In this document: in pieces, positions 42,701-54,700 of the stretch
How the letters are laid out: each line of letters starts with the position of its first letter
How positions within the stretch are numbered: the stretch's first letter is position 1
Assembly (NCBI GenBank): GCA_922989275.2
Contig: OV277867.1
Location: 37,750,070 to 37,814,069 of the forward strand
Origin: Gari tellinella
Lineage: Eukaryota; Mollusca; Bivalvia; Cardiida; Psammobiidae
DNA length: 64,000 nt
Reading direction: 5' to 3'
Notes under the pieces: model-generated
Told to the model about the DNA's origin: nothing
Database searches by the model: none
The model's input: only the letters and a program-made list of their open reading frames with translations
Translations under genes and position numbers: made by a program

Positions 42701-45700
42701 CTATTTTCATGCTTATGACCATCTTGGATTCCATTGTAAATATTTGGGTCGCATTAGAAGGTTATTCATTATAACATGACTCTTTTGTAATGTTCATAGT
42801 ACATTGCCATCGCTTTTAGTCGCACTATAAGAAATCAATTGTAATAGATAGTATGTTCGGGATATTTCATGTTTGTGGTGGTCATCTTGAACGCCGTCTT
42901 GAACAGCGATGTTGGCCCACAGCTATAACAACTGCAACGAGCATTTTTAAAACCTTTGCACTCGTACGAACATTTTGATATATAGAAACCTTTATTGACA
43001 GACGGAGACCGGTTAGGTTCCCAAAGCGGCCAGCGAGTTGCAGCACCATTAATTGGAAACTTCAAATGCCCATCTGAGGTTTAAGGTCGATGAGATAACT
43101 CCAAGTATCATGACAACCATTGCAAACAGTTTGGATCCTGATGAGACGCCGCGGCGTCTCATCTGGATCCAAACTGTTTGCCACCCTGAACCTGTTTTGA
43201 AAATAATTTTGGAAAAATATATTTTTAGAACAGAAGCAGACGACAATTGTTGCAAACGAAAATATACCCATCATGCAAAGAGTTAAGCAAACTATCGCTG
43301 TGTGGTAGAGTACAAACAAAGCCAATGATCCAACTAGCCCACTCACACCAATCAATGGAAGACTCTTAGTTAACGCATTCACTGTCATGACGTTATACTT
43401 TTTAAATATTTGTCGTCTGCTTTTTTTTCTCAAATTAAAGTTTAGGTATCTAAACATAAGAAAATAATATTGGAATGAGAATCAAACAGTTAGATCATGA
43501 TCAGACGTCGCGTGACGCGGCGTCTGATCAGGATCCAAAATGTTTGCAAATAACCATTGTATTCGGGTTGAGGCAGTGAAGGGGTTACATTGTGTGTTTA
43601 TGTGAAGGGTCATTATCATTTGAAGTAATGTTTTGTGTTACTAACAAGCAATACCATATGTATCAATAAAAAAGACTTGAAAAACGACCACTGCTTGACA
43701 AAGCAACACCATCGGTTGACAGGTTTCCTATGGAATTTACTGTTAAACAGGGATACATTTCAGATATCAAACATTTAGTAAACAATAAATCATCCAAACC
43801 AATAGAAAGTCCTTTATTCAGGTTATTGTTAATTCATGATCAATATAATGCAGAAAGCTCTCACTGGAACAACCGAATGCATAAAATACAGTGGAGAATC
43901 TGTTATTCTTTCCCAATAAACGCGTTTACGCTAAAACTATTATTTGCAGTGCAAACAGTTTGGAGCCAGATCGGACGCCGGGTAACCCGGCGTCTGATCA
44001 GGCTCCAAACTGTTTGCCACCAAGATAAACAAGAATTATCAGAATTGTCCAAAAGTTGTTCTTTTCTACGTTTTAGTGTTTTGCGTTTGCGTTTTAACTG
44101 GAAATAATAACAGATTCTCCACTGTAGTTGCACAACTGATTTAAAAACTGAATCGTTTGCTTGGTGTCATGGACATATATTTCCTAATTTCAGAAGTTTG
44201 TTGTCCGTCTACATTGTTATTTGTTAAACAATGCAAATTTATATGATGCGACGCTGTCTTGTAAACTCTGATCAGGGTCGCCTCTGGTTACATGCGTCTA
44301 TTTAAGTAGGACAGTTTAGTAAAAATAAGTTAAAGGTCGCACGGAAAGGTGTCGTTTCTATGCCGTATTTAAACTATTTTCTGTAAACGGGGTAACATTT
44401 CAGAACATTCATTAGCTTACCTGAAATAGAAACCTATTAACTCATTGACCATGAAACTTCAATTTCGACATTCCAGTTTCTAATTAAAGCTACTAAATCT
44501 ATTAAATTGACTATTTAGGATTTTTGTTTGCAATTTTGCAAAATGGCAAACAGTACAAACCGTGATCAGATCCCTCTGATCTAAGTTTACACTGTTTACA
44601 TATGACACTTGTATTCTTCACAGGTACGCTGTTTGTAATTAACGCGTTATGTACATCGTCCCTGGTTTTGAATGAGTTGACAAGGTATCTCTTTACAAAA
44701 AAAATATTGTAGACCTTAAACAAGTGTTCGCCTTGAAAAAAAAACGCTGTCATTTTCATATATTTTGAAATAGTTTTTGTTATTTCCTATTACCGCATTT
44801 ATAATATATTAATAATAGTAAGCTTATTTACAAACAATTTGGGCCCGGATAATCTTTTTAAAAAAAAAAGGGGGGGGGGTACTCGTTATCTCATCTGGAT
44901 CCAATCTGTTTGTAAAAGTCGTCAATGTGCCCTATTAGCACGAGAAGGGCTTAGAAGGTCACGCTTTATGATTAACTCTTCAATTACTATGAATACTTTC
45001 GTCCCTATTAACCCGTCAACTGCTACAATATCGTCTGCTTAAGAGTTGTCGTATGCAGTTGGTTTTAAAATTTACTTTAAGCTTAAGAATTCTTAAAGTA
45101 AGAGTAAGATTCAACCGGGTTGGATCCTGACCAGGCACCGCGTTTCGAAGCGTCAGATATGGCTCCAAACTGTTTTCAAATTATAGTAATGTCGGGAATA
45201 ACAGCTGAAGGGCTTAACCCTTTAGTCGCCGAAATCGATTATTCAAAGTCAACTTTGCACACAGTTTGGATCCAGATCAGACGCCGCGTAACGCGGCGTC
45301 TGATCAGACTCCAAACTGTTTTACACTCGTATTGAAATACTGTCTTAAGTCTAACTTTTAATTGATAATGCAGACATTACTGTTGAAGCAGAGGGCAATA
45401 TAGCGGCGAACAACTGACTACATGTATTAATTTAGCGTAGAAATCGTTATTCTGTTATTCTACATTTTCAATGTTTGAAAGCAGTCATATCGTTTTATTC
45501 GAGGGGACGTCCATACATGTACTGCAAAATGTTTATATGATATCTGATGTGGCTGCCAACTATTTGTACTTTGAAATCACGTTGTTTTCTACACTCAAGT
45601 TAAAGGATGGAATATAACTCAAGCGAGTTTGCCAATTATTTAAACAAAAAATATATACAGCCAACAGTTGAATTATCAAATATACGGGAAGGTTATGATT

Positions 45701-48700
45701 TCAATAGTTGTCAAGATTAACCTTGATGTTTCTATACTATCCAAACTATGACAATTATCTCTTTCATCACCACTGGTAATATTTTTAATACATGTATTAA
45801 CATTGATTTTGCAAACGTTTGGATCCTGATCAGAAGCCGCGTAATACAGAAAACAATATTTCAGTAATGTGACAGAAGTGAAAGGGTTAAAGCAGACTAA
45901 AATACTTGGTATTGAAAGGGTTAAGTGAACACGTAGATCTATATAAGGCGATCACAATTATTTCATTCGACAAGTTTAAATCAAAATGCGATGTCCCAAA
46001 AGCTGGCACCTCATAAATACTGAGCTGTTTTACTAAATCAAACTTTAATAGTTACACTCGCCCCATATAGGAAGGTATTTTTGCTTTTTCTTCAGTTCAT
46101 TTTAAAAGAAGTAACCTGTCAATGTCTGCAAATGAAAGTGAAGAATTGTGTTGTTCTATGAAGCCGTATCTATATTAGGGACACACGTACCTGTCAGAGG
46201 AAATAAAAGTGTCGACTGTTGGTCTAAACTGCTTGGAAACATTCCCGACAGCTTTGTCCTATATTAATACTGTAACATAGTGGCTATCACACCTCATTAA
46301 ACTATTTCGCCATAAAACGCCTTTAATCCATTCCTCTACTGATACTAATGGTTCCGATTTAAACGTTCATGGATATGTACGGCAAGAAATATTTTCTATA
46401 TCCTAGCAGTTAGTAACTTAAAACAGACTGAAAGTTTAATCAGACTGTAGTCTCATGTCTTTAAAACTACAAACAGATGATGGAGGCAATGGGTTAAAAT
46501 GTTAGTATTTGTTAATGACGTCACAATGGTTGCGAATAGTTTAAAACTACTTGTTCAAACTTAAATATTCCTTTTATAAAAACTTGAACCAAATATAATA
46601 TTACTTCGCTCTGAAATACAAACAGGTAATGTTATATATATTTCAGACGTATACCCTTACCTCCGTCTGGTGTGTAGACGTCTTGGTATTGACTTTGGTA
46701 CAGTTGACATGAGATGGGGCGTCACAGAAGAAGCAACAAACGATCATATGACCACTGATATGTGCGTCAAAGAGATACACAGGTAAAACATCAAGCCTAA
46801 ATGTAATAAAGCCTTTCGGTTGAGTCTTAGCTAGTTCTCAATCAGTGACCTCAGACTCAACTCAAACGCTCTATAACCTTGGACACACCATTTCTGATAC
46901 ATGTATAACTAATTGCGGGTCACAACGGACGTAACAATATGGCATTGAAAGTGTTGATAGAAACATATGACAAACATGTAGAGAACTATAGAATATAATG
47001 GAGATAAATTGTGGCGTTCATGTCGAATTATGTTAACCAAAAAAAAAACTGTGTTTACATGAAATAGAAGCCACTATTCCATTAGGATACCCATTTTCCC
47101 ATTATGAGATTCAATATTCATTAACTTGAGATTGTCACTTGGTGAATTAAGATACATCGCCTTCTAATAGTCATTTTCATTGAAATATATTGAAACAAGG
47201 GGGAAAACAGTATACATGTACCTTTGTTCCTATCTAAGTGAGAAGTGGACCTGGTAAGAGGGACTTTCATATTATCCTGCTATATTTTTCCGTACTCAAT
47301 TCCAGGTGTATGAAGGACAGCGCAGGCCCTGCGTTCTTGTGCTTTCTCGGACACAAGTACGGATACAGACCACTTCCGGCCAAGATTGTCCAATCCGAAT
47401 TCGAGGAAATGTACGCTCATCTTAAGAATTCAGGCAGTAATGTCGCCATGATTGACAGCTATTATAACAAGGACGACAACGCCGTTCCGACAGAATATGT
47501 TCTTAGACCCATGACCAAGGAAGATAAGACATGGTGGGACGACATGGAGTCAATCCAGGCACAAATGCGAGAGGCAGCTGTCGCTTGCTTTGGTGAAATG
47601 GACGAGCGCTGTAACAAGTACCATATCTCTGTTACTGAAACAGAAGTCCACAATGGCGTCTTCCAAAATCCTAATGCCGATTACCAAACATATTTCATTC
47701 GAAGAGAATTGGTGGATTTCGGTTCTGATTTTCATAAAGACAGAAAGATCCTTGACATGAAGGGAAAAGAAGTCGACGTTTATGCCAAAGAGAAACTTAC
47801 AGAACTAAAGGATGTAAAATTACCGTCAAATGTAGGGAAAGACCAACTGTTTGATGTGCGCTACGAGCAATCGTCGTCGAAGGAGTGCGCTGATTATATT
47901 AGAGCAGTTTGTGATCACACATGTAAGTCGATGGTAGAGGGGATTCTAGATAGCTATGACCAACGTCTTCATGTTAAAGAAGATCCCGAGTTCTTAGAAG
48001 CAGTACAACATCGCTCCCATGCTCTCGAAAAGGCAAGTCTGTTCATTGGCAGAGAACATGAACTTGGACTAGTAAATGAATATCTCAGATCTGATAACCG
48101 AGCTCCACTTGTTGTTCATGGACCGTCCGGCTGTGGGAAAACTGCACTGATGGCCGTGATTACGAAAGGCATAAAAGCCTCGCATCGCAACGGGTTTCTT
48201 GTCTTGAGGTTCCTTGGGACTACAGGCCTGTCTGGTTCTGCAAGAAATGTTTTGAATAGCATATGTACTCACCTTTGCCGTGTATATGGAAAAGATGTAT
48301 CAAACATTCCTGTATCCTACAAAGAACTTCTCAAATACTTCCGTGTGTGTATGGGATTCGCAACATCTGATAGGCCACTATTTATAGTACTGGATTCACT
48401 CGATCAGTTGTCCAATGAGGATCTTGGACAAAACCTTGCTTGGCTATCATTGTCTGAGGAACTGCCAGAACATGTGAAGCTGATTGTATCCTCATTGCCG
48501 ACCAAGTGTCTAGACATTCTGAAGGCTTACGTTCGAACAGAGAACTTTGTAGAAGTCCAGCCTCTGAAGTCCAACGAAGGACCGGAAATCATATCCAAAA
48601 TGTTAAGTATTCAAAACAGAAAAATCACAGAATCTCAGGAAAAGATTATCATATCTGCATTCAACAAGTGCCCACTACCCCTGTTTCTTCGCCTGTCAGT

Positions 48701-51700
48701 AGACATTGCTCTACAATGGCATTCATACGATGAAGTCACTGCCGACGATATAGCTAACGACATGCCAGGTCTAATAACCATGTTATTCGACCGACTTGAA
48801 TCAAAATATGGCGAGATGTTTGTGCATCATGCGCTGTCTTACATCACTGCTGCAAAAGACGGGTTGTCACTGACTGAGCTAGAAGATATACTTTCCTGTG
48901 ATGACAATGTCTTGAACAGTGTGTTTGTATGGTGGGTACCTCCCATTCGTCGCATCCCTCCCCTCCTCTGGGCAAGAGTCAGAAATGACCTAGGAATATA
49001 CCTATCAGAACGAGGTACAAATGGAATAAGCGCATATGGCTGGTACCATAGGCAGTTTTGGGAAACAGCAGCGAAGCGTTACCTTGACACTACCTTTGGA
49101 AAAGAGACCGGACCTTTTCGTGAAAAGGCGCACGAGGCCATAGCAGACTATTTTGAAGGAAAATGGGAAAACGGAAAACCTTATGTAAGTTCAAAACCTG
49201 GTGCATCACAAACTCCCAAATTAGAAGATCGAAAGATTGCAAAGCAGCCAATTGTCATTAGCGGAAGCCGAGAGACGGGTAGGCAAATAAACCGCAGGAA
49301 GCTAGCGGAGCTACCATACCATTTTATACAACTAAAGCAGTGGGAGCGGTTCCAGACACTTGCTATGGACTTGAAATACATAGAGGCGGACTTTGAATCT
49401 GGGAACGGGTTCAACTGTCTAAGTGAACTTATAGAAGCTACCAAACTGTCCAAGGTCGACGATATCAAACAGATGACAAGATTCGTTGGAGCAAACCTGG
49501 GTTTCCTGATACGAGAATCACGAGGCGTGTACCAAATGGCATTCCAGATGTCACGGAGAAGTACAATACGAAAACTGTTGGAAAAAGTCGACAAGATAGA
49601 TTTGCCTTTGCCATTGATGACCAATATGCTTGAAGAAGATTTTAATGATCCGTGTGAAATGACACTACATGGGCATACAGAGACCATTCGTACCTGTGAT
49701 TACTCGCCTGCAGGTTAGTACTCTATCATACTGTCAAAATACATATAAGCCGTACCATGAGACACCTGACCTATTGCATTACAAACACTGTAGATCAAGA
49801 CCAGCCGCCACGTCAATGGAGCTGCGGCTGTCCTTGATCTACACTGTTTGACACCCACATGCATCAAAGCATTTTATCTAACAGTAGTATAAATGGTATT
49901 TGGCAGTGTAGAAGAAACTCATATACATAGCCTGAGATTACAAAGGTCTGTAAAATTTTGCAATACGGCTGGTTTTGTCATGGCACGGTTCATATGTAGG
50001 TTTTATTTGTACTGAAAGACTACTTGACGCTCCTATTTTCACAAAAGTAGCCAAGCAGATTCAGCTTAAATCAGTCTAAAACTAAAGCAGAATGAGCCTT
50101 AAGGCGCATTCTGCTTCACTCTCAACCTGCTTTAAGTGGCAACCTGTCCTGAAAATAAGACTGACCTGGCTATGGGGTAGTGGGTGAAGAGACCGCTGGT
50201 ATAAGGAAGTTTGGGTTTCAGAGTTTATACTGTTTAGATAAATGCATTTGTATATGTATGTACAGTACAACCTCTCTATTACAACCACTAACGTGTGTTG
50301 ATTATAAGGTTTTTTCGACAGGTTTATGCTTAAAGTAAAGTGACAGTAAAACAGAAAGCTCCTTTAGGAGCTTTCTGTTTTACTGTCACCTTGCTTTAAG
50401 CTGTCACCTGCTTTTTATCGAATCATTTAGTCTTCGTTTTACTGGTCGTGATAGGGAGGTTGTACTGTATATTTATCAAGGAACATGATTTTGTCTCTTA
50501 TTTTAACACTAACCGTCACAGCCCAACATGATATCAAGATTGTCGCAGAGAACAAAGTTCAGCAAACCACAGGGCTGCCATAAGTTGACGGGAAAATCCT
50601 AAGATTCCCAAATTTGCATTTTTCAAATGCGATTTTACGAAATCGTACCTTTACCCCATAGCCTGTTTCTAGTTTTGTTGACATGTGACTACTTAGAGCA
50701 GGCTGTAAGTAAAGCAGAATGCGACTGAATGCGCGTTCTGCTTTACTTTCAGCCTGCTTTAAGCTACCATGTACTGGAAAAATTCGAAGATTTAGAAAAA
50801 TCCGGAGAAATGGCAGCCCTGAAACCATCACTGCTATGGCTGTAAACAAACATTATTTTGTTGTTTGTTTTCAAGGCGACCTGATCTTGTCCTCGGCGGA
50901 TGACTCTACAATGCGAATCTGGGATTCTACAACGGGGGCAGAGCTCGTGTGTATTTCGTCTCTTCCGGAACCAGTTTGGCCCACCAAACAAGAGACAAAC
51001 CAACTTATGCTTCACCCTGTCAATCCAGCCTGCTTCTCGAGAACTGGCGAAACTATTGGCAGCGGAACTGAACAAGGGGGCGTAATGGTTTGGGACAAAA
51101 GTGGCGGTCAGGTACAGTTTAATAACTCCTCATCCTTAAAGGGACTCGCAACCGGATGGTGTACTTGTCAAAATAAAATAAAATACTCAAATAAAAGCAA
51201 ATTTGTGGCATTATTTGGCTTCTGACATTAAAAAATATGATCAGTCCAAAAAAAGTCTCAAGAATCGTCACCGAATCTTAGTTTTTTTTAGATATTTTCC
51301 ATCGTTTTTCTATAGCGTCAGCTGACGGTATAGTTGTTGTTGTTGCTTCTCTACACGGGCTCAGACATTAACCCAAGCCGAATAAAGTACTACCAATCGC
51401 TACCAGTGAAGTACGTTAATTAGCTACCATATATAGAGAGAGCGCTGGTAGCCGAGGGGGTAAAGGCGTTTCCTCATTTTTCATGTTTGTCTCCGCATGG
51501 AGGGTCACGGGTTCCAATCCCACCAGAGCTTCTTCTTCTTTTTTTAAAAGCATTTTTAACAGAATTTATTATCCTAAACTAAATCTTACCCATTTATATT
51601 TATCATTTGACATATATTTACAAATTACTATTTTTAATGCTAAATCCGGTTGCGAGCCTCTTTAAGATCATCCTATAGATGGTACTTAATCCATTTCCCC

Positions 51701-54700
51701 ATAAATAGTCATGTTATGCCTATACAAATGTAATTTATTTCTCCACGAAAGAAAAAATCCCTTTTATACAGCCATGAATATGTATCAAAAGAAGTATTTT
51801 CTATCTCCTAGCAGATAATAGCTTAAAGCAGACTAAAAGGCGCATTTTGCTTTACTTTCAATCTGCTTTAAGTGATCGTCTTTCTTTAAAACTAAAAACA
51901 GGCTATGGGGTAATGGGTTAAACCAAGTGACAGCTGATTGTAAGATGAAGGTAAAATAACGAAAAAAACCTTTAGAAACATGAGCTAACAACTGTATATT
52001 TGACAATTCTGCTGCATATTTGGCATGTGGAGACCAGTCACAATGTAAAGTTCAAACTGACATATCCCGCTGAGCCAAGTCTATGCATTTAAAGGGACTC
52101 GCAACCGGATGGTGTTCTTGTCAAAATAAAATAAAATACTCAAATAAAAGCAAATTTATGGCATTATTTAGCTTCTGACATTAAAAAAATATGATCAGTC
52201 CAAAAAAAGTCTCAAGAATCGTCACCGAATCTTAGATTTTTAGATATTTTCCATCGTTTTTCTATACCGACTAGTAGACGGTATAGTTGTTGTTGTTGCT
52301 TCTCTACACGGGCTCAGACATAAACACGAGCCGAATTACGAAGTTGTATGCACTTTCGATCGCTACACATTGAAATACGTTAAATCGACCCGAGATAAAC
52401 GGATAGTTCCGTGGTCCATTGGTCTAAGCGGTTTCCCCTATTTTGCATTCTGTCCGCCAATGCCGGGCCCCGGGTTCGAATCCCACCAGAGACCAATATT
52501 TTTTTTTTATTGAAATACATTTTTTTAAACAGAATTTCTTATCCTAAACTAATTCTTTACCATTTATATAAGCGTTTGACACATATTTACAAATTACTAT
52601 TTTTAATGCACCATCTGGTTGCGAGTCGCTTTAAGGAAGAAAACTTTTTTTATAAAGCTATGCTATTCTATAGTCTGCCTACGGATCGAAAATAAGGCTC
52701 TGGAAAATGGGTCTCATGGCATGTCGTGTAGACGGGCAACATCCACTTGATTTATATTCAGCATATGTATACGAACAATTCTAGGGGGGATGTAAAGTTC
52801 TTAGGCGCGTATTAAGGTCAGAAATAGGTCAAAGGTCATGGATACAAGTCATTTCGTACCCAAGTCATTTCGTACCCAAGACATTTCGTACCCACATCTT
52901 GGTCATTTCGTACCCAAACCATTTCGTACCCAAGACATTTCGTACCCACTATCATGGTCATTTCGTACCCACGCACGTTTGTCACTTCGTACCCATATAT
53001 AAACAACCCCATCAAATTCCCTCTATCGTGGTCATTTCGTACCCACGTACGTGGTCATTTCGTACCTATATATAAAAACCCATCAAATTCCATAATTCAA
53101 TAATTTTGGTGAATATTTTCAACGAATAAACACTATCAAAGTTATTGATTATTATTTAGTTTAGTTTAAACATATTTATTTGCATAATAACATGTGCAAA
53201 GGGATTGGGCTACAAGTTATTACAACATTATCAATGGCCCTTTCCCTAGATATATACAAAACAGTGGCATAGCATAATAAAGTAGAAATTACAATAGTTA
53301 CTTTGTTAGAATAGCAATCGATGGCACAAACGGGTGATGTTTATACTCATTTACATTAATACAAATTGTTTAACGATTTTCAAAAAAAGTTGTAATCGAC
53401 TATATAGTCATTGTATCCAGTAAAGTGTTTAATAGGATAAGTAGGATAAGTTTCAAATACTCTTTGAGGTACAACTTAATGGCAAAGTATTGGTTTTAGA
53501 GTGCCACCGGTTAAACTAAAGCAAAGCAACATAACTATATATAACAATAGCATAAACTTATTGTTGCGTGTTTGTTGAGAATCGCATGGTATCGTGGATG
53601 TACTTATGGACTGTCTGAAAGATATGCATATTAAAATCAAGAGGTTTCGATTCATCTCCAGATAATAGGAGATCTAAGGTTACTTGATTTATATGAGATA
53701 GGTTGTTTAACATAATGTTTCGTGTTTGTGTGTATAAGGGACATTCAAGAAAAAAATGAAATTAATTTTCGCATGGACTTCCGCATCTACATGATGGATC
53801 TGCAACTAGATTACAACGAAATAAATCGTAGTTTAAACAACTACATTGATGTCTTAGCCTGGTATGTAGGATATTATTCTTACGTGTTCCACATTGATAG
53901 AAAGTTGGTAATTTATCTATATTACTCCCTAGTGCGGTCTTAAAAGACTGTATGGTAGTTTTGTTTCTAACATCCTGATTTAAGGCATTCCAGCTATGTG
54001 TGGTTGACACTATAAATGCACGTTCAGTTAGACGTAAGCGTGTATTTGGGATATTATAGTCATTATTATTTCTTAGTGGATAATTAGATACTTCGCTTAC
54101 AAGAGGAGGTAGTATATTGCTAAGATATGGTGGAACAGACTGGTTGTGCATTTTATAAAACAAAACAAGTTTCTTTTTCTCTCTTCGAAATTCTAAAGTC
54201 TCAAGTTCTGCTTCTCTATAAATAAACTCTTTTTTACAAAATATCGGTAACCCACATGCTATTCTTGCTGCTTCTAATTGTATGCTTTCTAGTCGTTGCT
54301 TATCGACCTGAGAACAGCCATCCCATAATTCTGATGCGTATTCTAATACTGGAAGGATAAAACATTTGAAAATTTTTAATAAAGTTCGTCGGTTTAGAAT
54401 GTATTTAAGTTTTCTTAACACAGAGACCTTTTTCATACAAGATTGATATATACTATCTATATGGGAAGACCATTTACAATCAGAAGATAAATTTACTCCT
54501 AAATGTCTATGAGAAGAAACGGGTTCGAGTAAGTTGTCATCAAATGTTAAGTTTAAATTGAAAGAGTTAGTTGAATTTGTTATGAATAACACATTAGTTT
54601 TATTTGGGTTAAACTTTATCAACCATGTTTTGGACCAAGAAGATACCCTTTCCAAATCTCTGTTTATTACAGCTTCTATTTCATTAACGTTTTGAGAAGA

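Noticed and set aside
43062..43457. 131-codon minus frame
   Set aside because: Runs through a D palindrome and a D1b MITE; no domain and no splice support.
47238..47305. Upstream in-frame extension of NWD exon 4 starting at an ATG
   Set aside because: The conserved domain continues from exon 3 only if the acceptor at 47305 is used; the 22 extra codons are intronic.
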